Source: Berberis thunbergii (taxonomy: Eukaryota; Streptophyta; Magnoliopsida; Ranunculales; Berberidaceae). Taken from it: a stretch of DNA of 64,000 bases. The position numbers and the translations under genes were made by a program. Of the stretch, positions 24,701 to 35,966 are shown one piece after another. Each line of letters begins with the position of its first letter. Positions within the stretch are counted from its first letter, which is position 1. The notes beneath the pieces are model-generated. The model was not told the DNA's origin. It did no database searches and saw only the letters and a program-made list of their open reading frames with translations. The stretch is taken from the NCBI GenBank assembly GCA_003290165.1, contig QNQO01006993.1:248001-312000 (forward strand). Reading direction: 5' to 3'.

Positions 24701-25124
24701 TACATTTGGATATTTGTTCCTATTAGCTGGAGGAGCAATTTCATGGAAGAGTACGAAGTAGTCTGTCATTGCTACGTCCACTATGGAGGCTAAGTTTGTG
24801 GCATGCTTTAAGGCCACAATTCAAGGTAATTGGTTGCAGAACTTTGTTTCAGGACTTGGAATCGTCAACACTATTGCCAAGCCGCTGAAAGTTTATTGTG
24901 ATAATTCCGCAGCTGTCTTCATTGCAAAAAACGATAATTATTCAAAAGGTGCTAAACATATGGAATTGAAATATCTTGTCGTTAAAGAAGACGTTCAGAA
25001 ACAAATAGTGTCAATTGAACATATCAGGACCAATCTCATGGTTGCGGATCCGTTAACTAAGGGATTACCTCCGAAGACATTTATTGGACATGTCGAGAGG
25101 ATGGGTATTATTGGAAAATGTTAA
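21762..25124 (+). pseudogene. copia-B zinc knuckle and pol (broken by stops)
   Basis: Open for 872 codons, then interrupted. The zinc knuckle is [14 protein letters not shown] and the protease [12 protein letters not shown]. Integrase has [28 protein letters not shown] and [10 protein letters not shown]. The third acidic position reads [11 protein letters not shown] where relatives have NGVAERRNRTL, so the catalytic Glu is Lys. RT has [24 protein letters not shown] and YVDDIL. RNase H has YSDSDYAGC, AISWKSTK, TMEAKFVA and YCDNSAA, ending ADPLTKGLP. Stops at 24378, 24588 and 24759 all fit C-to-T changes (CAG, CGA and CAG in relatives, from family knowledge). Confidence 0.92.
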
Positions 25125-25488
25125 TGATTTTATGAGTTTATGATAATATGTATTTGACACTTTGATATCAGTTATGTATTGTTTCCGATACTTATTGATA
25201 TCTTGTTCTCATGTTTACTGGTATATACATTAATGTTTTTATTCTAGTTAACAAGAGACATTACAGTGGATCATTATTAGACTTTTCAATGATGGATCAT
25301 ATTAAGTAGAAAACTAATATTGTGGTACATGGAAGGAATTATGTCGATTCAATGACATAAAACCGCCATGCCCTTATTAGTCTATACTTATAATGATATT
25401 ATGATGTGACCAATATACATAAATTTTAGCTTTATAAGATGCACATTATGTTTTATTTAATCAATAACAATAATTCTACCACATAATC

Positions 25489-25499
25489 AAGTGGGAGAA
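25489..25499 (+). promoter_or_regulatory. polypurine tract of copia-B
   Basis: AAGTGGGAGAA immediately before TGTAAGATATT, the inferred start of the 3' LTR. Confidence 0.65.
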
Positions 25500-25984
25500 T
25501 GTAAGATATTATTGTAGCCATGTGCCAAAATAATAACATATAATTGGTTAAATAAATAATGTTTAAAATTATTTGATAAAATAATTTATTTATGGTTTAA
25601 ATTTGTATTGGTCAAGTCGGAAAAGTGGTTTCTTTCTTAAACACGTTGATGGAACGTGTTTTGGTGGTTTAGAAACTGTAATGGAAACTACCCACTAATC
25701 TTAAGAAACGGGTCCTCTCTCTGACTATAAAAGGGATAGAAAAGCTTTGGTATCAATCAGAGAAAAAATTGCTTCTATCGTACAGAAAGTAAGGTTAGGA
25801 GAGAGAAACAAAGTTTCATATTCTTATAAGTTCTTAAACAATTGGGTTGTCAAAAAGGAGAAAATCATGGCTCAAGGTATGTTATTTTATTCTTGATATT
25901 CTGATTGGTTGTGAAAATCATTTAGTTCAAGATCTGTTTAAACCTTGAATGTGATTTAATCAATCACATAATATTTTGTTTACA
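25500..25984 (+). repeat. inferred 3' LTR of copia-B
   Basis: Starts TGTAAGATATTATTG after the polypurine tract and is placed to end at TTGTTTACA. It holds a TATAAAAG-type word near 25725. Without a second LTR the right end is an inference. Confidence 0.55.
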
Positions 25985-26527
25985 CGAAGAACAATCAAAT
26001 CATGGCCAGACATGCAAACTGAACCTCCAGAGCACGCATATAGGTTTCCAGTGGAACATCAATTGCTCACTTACCAAATAAAAAATTAGATAGAAGAGTC
26101 TTAAACCCTCAGCAACATCAAGGCTATAAAGTTTCCGCCATACAAACCATCAGTGGTTAAACCAAGTACTGCTCACAATTTGATTACGTTGCTAACCCAT
26201 TTTCACTCTTGGCTCTAGCTAGATGCTGAATGAAAACCAAACCCCATATCGCATGAAAGCTTCTAAAAAACAACCTGCAGCATGACCCTGATATATAGGT
26301 TTTTTTTGGGAGTCAAACACGCCCCAAATTTTATATTGATAAAGAAAATGAAGAAACGGAGTGACTGAGAAGCTCACAGTACAGTAAAGCAGAAGAAAAT
26401 AAACATTTACAAGGGGAGAAGATAATCCCTGCTGAAGATGAAAAGGTCAAAAGCCACATCCAAAATAGTTGTATCAGTTGAACCCCATTGCTGGATTGAC
26501 TCTAATCTCCATTTTGATTCATTGGTC
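25985..26527. other. spacer with a possible LINE-like tail
   Basis: No gene. Around 26300-26470 the plus strand has a T-run followed by sequence that reads on the minus strand like a degraded LINE 3' region, but I cannot find a conserved motif. Confidence 0.35.
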
Positions 26528-27014
26528 ATTTTAATTCACTCTAATCTCCATTTTGATTCTTGACCATTAAGTCAACTGGATTGACTAGCAAAAGCCATTG
26601 AATGTTTTGAAATGCCTGAATACCATCACATGATGGGTACCAAACAGAAAATGCTAGAATATCGTGGGTGCCAAAAGGGTAAAAATAAATGATTAATTTC
26701 TTTTTCATTTCTTCGACGATTTTGTTTCTCTGCCCTACTTCTCTACAGCAGACAACATGAACATGAACGTGAAAATTTATTCTTCCCACATGAAATTTGA
26801 TGTCATCAATAAACGACATACTGAGAATCACATACATAGAATCACTGTCACCAAAAATCCTTGCAGGAACATAACCCATCTTTAAAGTGATGAAATCTCA
26901 TAGAGTCTTTAAAAATAATTTGCACTTCAACAATCTTGGTCATGAACTTTATTGCATTGTGGCAGTCTCCACATACTCGCAAAATTTTAAATACAGAGAT
27001 AGATGAGCCACCAT

Positions 27015-28112
27015 TTAAATAAGTATGTCAAAAGCAACTACAAGCTTCTCACTGAGGCTACACAAAACTTTTTCCTTCTCTTCTTGATCCACATCTTGCA
27101 ACACAAAATCAATATTAGGTTTATACCCCACAATTCTCATATTTTCACCCAACTCTTCCAAAATTTTATAAACCCCCTCAACTTGATCGTTTTTCTTATC
27201 ACCCACTCCAAATGTATACATTCTATTTTTCACCTGAACCCAACTTCAACTTGGCATTATTTGTTCCTCTATCTCATCATTTTCCTAACATGTGATGCAT
27301 CATCCAACTGTTTTCCTGTAACAAAAACGTTAGATTATAGCACATAATTTTTTGGATTGTCAGGTTCGATTTCAAACAGTCAGGCAGCTGCGAATTCCAT
27401 GATGCAGTTATCAACTCACGACCTTCATTTCTCATCCTTTGGAAGAAACCCAAAACCTCCTCACATTTTCCATTAGAAAAATACATTGCTAACATTACAT
27501 TCTAAGACACAATGTCTCTTCTAGACATGTTTGCAAATACGCATTCTGCTTGACGTACACTTGAACAATCGACATACAACTTGACGAGACCACTATTCAC
27601 AAAAACATTATCTTCCATCCCATTCCTTATCACAAACCAATGAACCTCTCTACTCAAACTCAAACATTTCAAGTCCCAACAAGCAGGGATAATCGATGCC
27701 AACTTCATTGAATTGGGTTTACCCCATTCAATCCCATATCACAAAATATATCCAAAGCTTCTCTCGACAACCCACAATTCACATAAGAAGCATACAATGA
27801 CGTCCATGAGAGCACATCTTTATTTGGCATTTCATCAAACACCTTATGTGCACCTTTAAATGACCTACATTTCCCACACAATTTAATCAATGAATTCCCA
27901 AATAAAAGAACTGAACCAAACTCAAGCAAAACAACATCTTCATGAACCTCTTTGGCTCTAAAAACATCTGCCAAATTTGCACTTGCTCTGTAAACAGACA
28001 ACAAAAGCATACTATCGGGGTTGATGCTATTGCTTCGTAAATTGTTATAGAGTTCGATAGATTCTTTGGGGTGACCTTGAGACGAAGAAGAAATTTTCAC
28101 GTTCATGTTCAT
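27015..28112 (-). pseudogene. PPR protein, PLS/E-DYW type (pseudogene)
   Basis: Organelle RNA-editing type pentatricopeptide protein. The first frame (28112-27705) has PPR repeats such as NSLIKLCGKCRSFKGAHKVF and NKDVLSWTSLYASYVNCG. A frame change at about 27705 leads to KLASIIPACWDLKCL and REVHWFVIRNGM. A TAG near 27499 replaces the Trp of DIVSWN. The repeats then break off after FFQRMRNEG, and a segment of many repeats is missing. The E and early DYW part survives at 27233-27015 (GYKPNIDFVLQDVDQEEK, then LSEKLVVAF, where intact DYW proteins have HSEKLA). The zinc-ligand His is lost. The gene is dead. Confidence 0.85.
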
Positions 28113-28289
28113 GTTGTCTACTATAGAGAAGAAGAAAACGAAAAAGATAAGTAGGGGCAGAGAGACAAAATCATCGAAGAATGAAGAAGAAAAAAATTTG
28201 TTAATTGCTTATTTTTACCCTTTTGGCACCCACAGTATTCTAGCATTTCATGTTTGGTATCCATCACGTGCTTGGCACGTAAGGGTATT

Positions 28290-30760
28290 TGTCATGCCCC
28301 AACTAGCCACGAGAATCGTAGCGTGCCGATGCGTGAACTAATTCGTAAAATAAGCAGTTCGTAATAGGCCACAACTTCATAATATAACACATTCTTGAAA
28401 CGAGAATCAAACGGAAATAACAACTACGATAAAACTTGAAAAAAATAAGAGTATACGATTTGCCCTGCCAGAATTATAGTGACAAAACAATACATACAAC
28501 CATCTAGTATTTAACAGGATAATACAAAGGAAGCAAAACATACCCGTACATGGTGGACATGACTAAACAACTCAAAACAACAATTGGAAACTGGGTCTAA
28601 GCGCCACGATCAGCAGAAATGCCAACACTGCCTGTACTCCAATAGAAGCACACCCCTTGCGGGGTCAGCAAAACACAAAGCTAGCTGGTGCGAGCGAACT
28701 AAATACAAATAACAAAACAATATACAGGGAAAATTCATGCCACACAATAATGAATGTGAGTAACCCTAGATGCATGATCCATAAAATGGAAAAGGTGTCC
28801 CTATACAGGTTCTAAAGTCTAAATCACACCGTGTCTCTAAAGATAATATTTCTAAATTCAACCACCAACAGAAGCATTTCAGATTCAACAATAACTACAA
28901 TTTTATGAAATATGCCGGTCATTACAGGTGATTCAAACATGGTAAATATTAAGTGATGAAGGCAAATACCATATAGTAATCATGCACACCTCCTAGGTAT
29001 GGCAATCAAATCGAAATTCGAAGCCATACAATTTCTACGTAAGTGTCTCATATCGTAGGTATCCGCATACCCTATGAATGTGTCTCACCCAGACACATTC
29101 CACAACGTGCACCAATACCACTTTGGGCTTGTTTGTATCCTAATGGGGTGCCATATGCCCGGATGCAAACTCAAACGTCCTGAACGACTGGCCTAACACG
29201 GCAAACCTAATACAAATCCAACTCAAGCGCGCTGGGAGGGAAAGCGAGTAATCTCCAAAGCACGTCCTTCGGGACCCGTCCTACTACACTCTCTAGTGGC
29301 AAGTGCGTGCGGGAGCTCACCGCACCTCGGCAAACTTGACATATGCAATAGCGTCCTCAATATCTGGTGCGAGTCATCTCAAGCACCATCAAACTCACGA
29401 TGAGAGCAAGCTCCTAAGCATCGGCACAACAAACATTACAGCGGGGTAAAGACACTTACACTAATATTAACATGCACATACTACGAGTCTGTATAGAATC
29501 AAATGTAACAGACTTGTAACCATAATCAGTTAGGCAGTTTTCATAAATCCACGACTACGCTAGGGTCCCAACATGACCCAATTCATTACAATAAATTCAT
29601 ACGAGTTGAACTATCATACATGTTCAAAACTCGACAATCTACGGTAAAACATGACATACTATGCAAACTCGAAAACGAAGCATACAAGCCCAATGCCATT
29701 ACACCAAAGCCTAATCACACCCAAATTCAACCACTATTCGATTTCGTTCTTGTATATCATGCTTTCAGAAAACTCAATACATAATTCATTCACAAAAGAA
29801 CCAACACAACCATCTAAACCCCCAAAAACCCCAAATTTCAAATTTGGATTCAATTATACACAATCGACAGTATAATGTAAAAATTAAATTCAGGATTTAA
29901 AATAATTATTTCTCAAAATAAATATTATAGTTACACTCACCTGAGCGAAATGGGTTTTCGGAACCCAAATCCTACCGGTCAAAGCTTCCAACTTGCAAAA
30001 CAGCGAATGCGAGACCACAATTTTTTTTTTAAATTGCAAGGTAGACTCAAAAGTGAGAAAACTAGTCGAAAACTGGAAATGAAATAAGTTACAATCGGCG
30101 CGTGACTGAAGAAAAACTTACAGGCAAATAAAATCCGGTAAACACCCCGACGAAACCCAAAGTTCGGCGAAAACTCGCCGAAACCCACCCTACTCCGGTC
30201 TGATCGCCCCCGAACAACACAACAGGCTGGAAATAGGTCCAAGAACACCCGAAATCATTAATTGCAGCTCACCCACGCGCCCAAAGCCTTGATTCTCGCC
30301 GAAAGAACCTTCCTAACGGACATGCACACTGATTTTTTTGAAAATTCTGGCCAACCCCAAAATCACCCTTGCGTGTGGGGTTTACAGGTTCCAAATGCCC
30401 TTGAAAGGCTGATCGGAGCTACGCAATCCGATCAGTCAAACCCACAATCTGAAATCTGAATTTTTTATTTTATTTTTTATTTTTATATTTTGCAAAAAAA
30501 TGGAAGAGAATGAATAGGGAAAAAAGAGGAGAGGAAATGAAGAACAAGGAAGAGATTTTGCGAAGGAATCGCTAGAACGAAGTCCGGCGAATAAGAACTC
30601 TGCAAGCGGAGTTACGCTCTGTAAGAAAAAAGAAAAAAAAAGGGAAAAAGAAGAGAAAATGGGAGTTTCTCTCTTAAGGGGTGTGTGGCTATGTGCTCCC
30701 ACCATATTTTCTGAGTACCCCCACCCTCTAAATATTTTTTTTTAATCTACAGATATTACA
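28290..30760 (-). mobile_element. solo LTR, Tekay/Del-like gypsy (chromovirus) type
   Basis: On the minus strand it begins TGTAATATCTGTAG and ends TTGGGGCATGACA, the termini typical of long Tekay/Del LTRs. It is flanked by a perfect 5-bp duplication, GTATT (28285-28289 and 30761-30765). At 2471 bp with no internal region or second LTR, it is best explained as a solo LTR left by recombination between two LTRs. It interrupts the right arm of the inverted repeat exactly between two words that are continuous in the left arm. ORFs inside it have no known domain. Confidence 0.85.
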
Positions 30761-30860
30761 GTATTTCAGGCATTTCAAAATATTTAATTGTTTCTGCTAG
30801 TCAACTCAGTTGACTTAATGGTCAAGCGCCAAAATGGGGGTTAGATTGAATTAAAATAAC

Positions 30861-31746
30861 TAGTGGCACCCAATTTGGTTTCACTCGAATTAGTGGGGGG
30901 TAAAAAGTAAATAATCCTAAAATGAAATGTGTTTTCACTTGCTATAACACCGTGTTTTTCCTATCGCTTTAATATTTTTTATACTTTAAGATGTAGCCAC
31001 GTGTATGTGCATGTTTAGTTTGTTCCTTTGTATGAGATGAATTCTAATTATTGCTCTATGAATAAAAATCATGATTTCTTTTTTGTAAGTGTTGTACAAC
31101 TTAATTTCATTAACTAAACTTAGTTCTTCTTATTTTCCGAATTTCAGGATGAGATTCCATTTAAGGTGGGTATAATGTAATGATCCCATTTTTCAAAACT
31201 ACCAAAATTTGTATTTAACTTATGCATAGTGTACATTACCACTGTTAATTGTTAATAAATAATGTATGGGTTAACAAAATTATTGCTCTAATGGTATGTC
31301 GAAATTTAATTTTTTAGCTAAATATTATATTTTTTATTATTTAAATGCTAATTTTGTTAGTTAATTTGTGATTAGTTAAATAGTTTTATTGAGAATGAGT
31401 GCAAATAGTACGACCGGGCTTGGACTCATTATATAGATTTGGACTTGGCCATTATTCCATTGGGTTTGGTGGTGGTGAGTAACGGTATTGGCTGCACAAA
31501 TATGTGCATGGATAACCAACCTTGAGTTCATGATCTTAAATCACATTGAATTGTACCTTTGGAACACCACACTATTAGTGTTTTATGATGTACCTCTCCT
31601 ATAGAGAAACTAAGTAATCTTCAGTTTGGGTCTTGCAGAAGTGGGGAAGATTTGGAATGCTTAATAAAAGTTTTCATTTTCTTCCGTCATAAGAAAGACG
31701 TGAGATGATTTGCGTTTGGTGGTGAGTAACGGTATTGAGGGTTTTG
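30861..31746. other. spacer, no gene
   Basis: AT-rich. A 22-bp direct repeat (TTGGTGGTGAGTAACGGTAT core) occurs near 31467 and 31716, about 250 bp apart. Otherwise nothing was recognised. Confidence 0.45.
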
Positions 31747-31870
31747 ACACTTCTATCCTTATGGATGGTGTTTGTGATTGTATTTTAAAAAGAATGGGTA
31801 AAAAGTCTAAGAAAAACCAAAAGAGATACAAAGGAGGCTCCCTAGACTTAATAAATAAACCTTCAACAAT
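31747..31870. repeat. partial copy of the neighbouring foldback MITE
   Basis: Direct repeat of the inner part of the element at 31879-32193 (shared TTTTAAA-AGAATGGGTAAAAA and GGCTCCCTAGACTTA). It lacks the outer terminus. Confidence 0.55.
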
Positions 31871-31878
31871 TTTATAGA

Positions 31879-32193
31879 GCCTTGTTTTGGGGTTTCTTTT
31901 GTGCATTTTGAGTTTTTTTTACACTTCCACCCCTTCTATGGATGACATTTGTGGTTGTGTTTTAAAGAGAATGGGTAAAAATTGTAAAAAAATAAAATAA
32001 ATCAAAAGATGCACAAAAGAGGCCCCAAACTAGGCTCCCTAGACTTACTCATAAACCTTGTTTGGGGGCCTCTTTTGGTTTCTTTTTACACTTTTTACCC
32101 TCTCGTTAAAACACAACCACAAATACTATTCACAGAAGGGTAGAATTGTTAATAAAATCCCAAAGAGACACAAAAGAAACCCCCAAACAAGGC
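31879..32193. mobile_element. foldback MITE, hAT-like
   Basis: The ends GCCTTGTTTTGGGG and, on the right, CCCCCAAACAAGGC are inverted repeats, and the arms pair along most of the 315 bp. The flanking 8-mers TTTATAGA (31871-31878) and TTTCTAGA (32194-32201) agree at 7 of 8 positions, which fits an 8-bp hAT duplication. It has no coding capacity. A transcript would fold into a long hairpin. Confidence 0.65.
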
Positions 32194-32559
32194 TTTCTAG
32201 AATTATTCAAAGTAGTGACATTGGGAAGTAAATACAGATATTGAATATATAAAACAAGGGAAAAGAGAAAGTTCCAAAATACAATATGGGTAATTTGCTC
32301 ATTCTTACCAATATGTCGATCCCGATTATTTTGAGTCATGCTAGGCGAAAGAACTTCTCGATCGCCTTGAAAGTGTTCTAACCAATGAGACAATTTCATT
32401 TCTGTCAAGATCTGCCAACACGTATACTATTAAAGTCGTTAAAGTTATAAACCCAAGGTTAATATGTATCCAACTTGTTTGAACAAGGCTGATTGATGTC
32501 TATGCTATGTGCTTACATATTTTATTTATTATTATTATTATTATTATTTTCAATGAGTG

Positions 32560-32885
32560 CTTTGAGAAAAATTTAGACTTTAGGCCCCATAATTTATACC
32601 ATTTTTTTTTTTACTTTTTTATATTTGTTCAACTTTGAGTCTGGATCTCACCACACTCACGATCAACTCTTCTCCCAAATATAGGTCCTAAACACAAAGT
32701 TGGTATAAACTATGAGACTAAAGTCTAAATTTCTAGTCAATATAATTTCCAAAAAAAATCTATTAAATTATAAAGCAAAAAGTTGATAGTTAACGTGGTC
32801 TTGGACTCAAACTGAAATTTAAACAAATATAAATCAGACTAAAAAATGGTATAAATTGTACTACGTAAAGTTTAAATTTCCCCTG
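32560..32885. repeat. AT-rich nested foldback repeat (MITE-like)
   Basis: AAATTTAGACTTTAGG...ATAATTTATACCA on the left returns inverted at about 32700-32750 and again at the right end (TGGTATAAATTGTAC...AAGTTTAAATTTCC). Three related arms suggest one foldback element inserted in or duplicated beside another. I could not fix the target duplication. Confidence 0.5.
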
Positions 32886-34077
32886 ATTTACTGAAAGGTC
32901 TTGTAGTTGAACACCCAACTCACCAATAGAAGTGGGACCAAATGTTATTTTGTTTAATTTAATATATATGTATAAAAAAGACACAAATTTAATAAAGACA
33001 TATTTGTCCTTGATCTGATCTAGAGGATAAAAATTTAACTAAATGACTATTTTGCCACAATGGACAACTCATATAGTAGTGGTCCTTTAATACCATTATG
33101 CTTTATAAAAATGGTAACTTAGTAAAAATAGTTGATAAATGAATGTCTAATCAAAAGTAATGGTAGGAGAATGTCAAATCTAGATTAGAGATATTCATTA
33201 GACCACAAATGTTTAGAGGTTTACTGAGACTGCCTGTGATAGGAAGTTTCTGGATTTATCCAATAAAAACTTAGTTCACCCGTTGCTTTGTTCAGTCAAA
33301 AAAAAAAAAAAAGTTTACGCTTAAGTTGGGGTAACCTTTTCTATTTTTTGTTAAAAATACGCATTTCGAGACTATATATATAGCCAATCTCAGATCCAAG
33401 ATCAAATTTCTTTTAAATTAATTATTTTCTTTGATTTATTAATTTATTTATTTTAAAATTATTTTTGAACTGTGAAAGCAAATAAAAAACTGAAAATTGT
33501 TATTACTTTTAGTAATTTCCATTAAATGGAAGAAAAATAATGTTGAATTTCAAAAATTAAAATAATCGATCTTCTTTTCTCTAAAATTTCACAGTACTTG
33601 TTTAAAATAAACAAAATGAAAAGTGTGAGTAAACAAAGTGTTATTAGGGTAGATCTAGAAACTCTCGTGATTCAAAACCCCCTAAAATTTAGAATAAATT
33701 ATTATTGCTTTTTAAAACCGAATTAAAAATAAAATTGAGGTCACACAATAAATGAAACATAAAACAAAAACAAGATGGTGTCTTTCACTATATATATTTT
33801 CAGTTTAATTGAATTTCATCATTTTAATTTGCTTTCATTACACGGTTTGGTTTGGACTAATCCAAACCGACCCACCCTACCTAGCACATTGCCGTCTCAT
33901 CATCGTTAACAAATGTTTCGAGTCAAGTAAGAAAGTATTAACCATTCTCCACTAAAATTTTGGAACAAATAGCTATCAACATTCATAGGGTCTTTACTAG
34001 CTATAAAAGGTAATTTCTTATAGGATAGAACCTTGATAGCAACAATGGTGGTGATTTTGTTGGAGAAAAATCAGAGG
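32886..34077. other. AT-rich spacer, no gene
   Basis: Very AT-rich with an A-run near 33298-33312. There is no domain-bearing ORF and no clear repeat boundary. Confidence 0.45.
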
Positions 34078-34190
34078 ATTTTTTTTTTTTTAAAGGCAAG
34101 GCGTGCCACCGGTGGGTATAGAATTCAAGACGTGAGAGTTAAACCACCATAGCCTTAACCATTCAACCAGCCTACCATTGGTAGGATTGT
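34078..34190 (-). mobile_element. tRNA-derived SINE-like unit, minus strand
   Basis: On the minus strand an A-box-like word (TGGTTGAATGGTTAAGGC) is followed by a weak B-box-like word (GTCTTGAATTC) and then an A-run (a T-run on the plus strand, near 34078-34091). The layout fits a SINE, though the B box is degraded. Confidence 0.4.
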
Positions 34191-34518
34191 TAGAGGAAGA
34201 AAGAAGGAACTGAATCAAATTTGCATGGTATTCTTGCTACAATTTGGTTTTGTGGAATTTCTTGGGGTATAATCAAGGAGTCTTCATTCCAGAGTGTTTT
34301 GTATCCTGGGTTTGTTCAGGCTATGAATCTATATCTATCCATTCATATATCATTGCCTAACGAGTTTCTTACTCATGCTTAAGTTCCATTAATACAATTC
34401 TCTTTTGTTTTGCCAATAAAAATAAAAATAATAAAAAAAACAGATTTATAGTGAAGCAAGCAATCATGAGATTCAAAATAAAATAGAAGAATGTTTTGCA
34501 TTCTGTGACAAAAAGAAG

Positions 34519-35690
34519 TACTCACATGGAATACTATCTCCACAAGGAATTCTGTTCACTAGGCATGGATGAACTTGAGTCTATAAGGAAAGATACAAAA
34601 GAAAGCTACTTATAGCAGGTGAGAGTGATGTAGGAAATTAGAAAAACTACAAAGAAAATGAAAACTGACAGGTCAGTTACTGTTGAAAAGTTTTCAACCA
34701 AGTTATTGAGTGAATGAATGAAATGATTAAATTTAGAAAGCAAATTAATCACTTAAGAGCACCAATGTAAATTTGTAAATTAAGCACATATAGTTCAGTG
34801 GTCCTTGCCACTCCCTTGGAGACATTCACGTTTGTTTGAGCTGTCCCATGTGAAGTTATTGTAAGAAAGGTACCTGTATGCCCACATTATAAAAACAATC
34901 ATTTTTTAGGATAAGCATAATGAATATTCAAGAGAAAATTTTTATTGCATTCTCTAGCGTATTTTCAGAGCTGGAGGTTGAAGTACATGTAGAAGGGTTA
35001 CTTGGGGCAAGACCTGCTAGATTTGAGATTCCTCATTTTTTGTCTCGTTTGAATTACCAAATTAAGGAAACATATAGATTACAATTTCTGCTAGTGCACA
35101 AGGAAGTGTTCTAAGTTCTCAAAAAGATAAAGAACACAAGTGAGAAACGAAATAAGGGCACATAGCTAGGTACTTGCTGTTCTATCATCCATCACACCCA
35201 TCTAAAAGCAAAAGTAGAATCAAAGTAAAAAAAAACAAAAACAAAAAAGATTACTTATAGAGAAACAACTGGACAGAGGTAGAATATGGGTAATCATGTA
35301 ACTTGCATAAGAACTTCAAAGAAATAAAAACATAACATTCTACATAGATTTTGGGAAGTGATTGTGTGCATCGAGGTGGGATGTTTTCATTCCACTTTTA
35401 TCTTCCTCCTATAAGTAACATAAACTGTAAATTGAATATTATGAATATCAAATGAGTGTACGCATACATTTTTGCTTCATCGTGAGATCGACTTTGGTAT
35501 AGTTCCACTTAGCATGTTTCGAGTTAAATAACTAATGGAATTAAAAAAAAAAGGTTTATAATCAATTAAATGAAAATGGCTTTTGAAGGTACAACAGTTG
35601 AATAAAAATGAGTTGGGAAGGAATAGTTTTCCAATATCACCAGTTAAGTAGTTGAAGCTAAGATCTCTATGAGTGACGCAATAAAGAAAT
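34519..35690 (-). pseudogene. LRR receptor-like kinase fragment (LRR-VIII-2-like)
   Basis: The minus strand at 35660-35478 reads DLSFNYLTGDI and, after an AG acceptor-like site, YLTRNMLSGTIP, which is leucine-rich-repeat sequence like LRR-VIII-2 kinases (DLSFNNLTGEIP, YLTGNLLTG-type). A second piece near 34600-34519 reads HPCLVNRIPCGD, resembling the Cys-containing start of the malectin-like region in the same family. No kinase domain or continuous gene is visible. It is a relic or a few exons of a broken gene. Confidence 0.5.
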
Positions 35691-35845
35691 AAGAACATAA
35701 AAGTTTACATTCTTTGCATATTAATGAATTAAGAATCTAACTGAGAAGTAAGAACATAAAAGATCACATTGTTTTTTGGACTTCAATGCATTAAGAATCT
35801 AACTAAGAAATAAGAACATCAAAGAGCACATTGTTTTGGATACGA
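35690..35845. repeat. tandem repeat, unit about 67-70 bp
   Basis: Just over two degenerate copies of a unit containing TAAGAACATAAAAG, ACATTGTTTT and GAATTAAGAATCTAACT. Confidence 0.7.
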
Positions 35846-35966
35846 ATGAATGTGAAATAATGAAAAACAGTAGGACGTCATCAGTTAAAAAATCCCCATG
35901 AGCAGGACCAATTGAGTAGGAAGTTGACTTGTACAAACTATATCACAAGTGTCACTAAGGCAGAAA

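Larger units (their letters stand above)
21073..25984 (+). mobile_element. Ty1/copia LTR retrotransposon, copia-B, 5'-truncated
   Basis: A different copia lineage from copia-A: Gag begins with the FNGLNFSDW-type sequence and pol is a long single frame. The 3' LTR is inferred from a polypurine tract and TG...CA ends at 25500-25984. No 5' LTR or target duplication was found. The copy has one gag frameshift, five in-frame stops and an altered integrase catalytic residue, so it is inactive. Confidence 0.88.
26528..30860. repeat. long inverted repeat enclosing a PPR pseudogene, right arm split by a solo LTR
   Basis: The left arm (about 26528-26784) recurs in reverse complement at 28085-28289 and, after a 2.47-kb LTR insertion, at 30761-30860. 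Shared words include TTGACCATTAAGTCAACT, TTTTGAAATGCCTGA, TTTTACCCTTTTGGCACCCA and ACAACATGAACATGAACGTG. The inner ends both contain the first codons of the PPR frame (MNMNVKI). The arms therefore carry the gene's 5' flank in opposite directions. It could be a long-TIR transposon (for example a Mutator-like element) or an inverted duplication. No terminal duplication was identified. Confidence 0.75.

Noticed and set aside
30436..30705. Minus-strand ORF near the end of the solo LTR as a gene
   Set aside because: Falls within the LTR bounded by GTATT duplications. Phe/Ser-rich with no domain.
35690..35845. CRISPR-like spaced repeats
   Set aside because: Repeats are contiguous, degenerate and without unique spacers. 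Simple tandem duplication.
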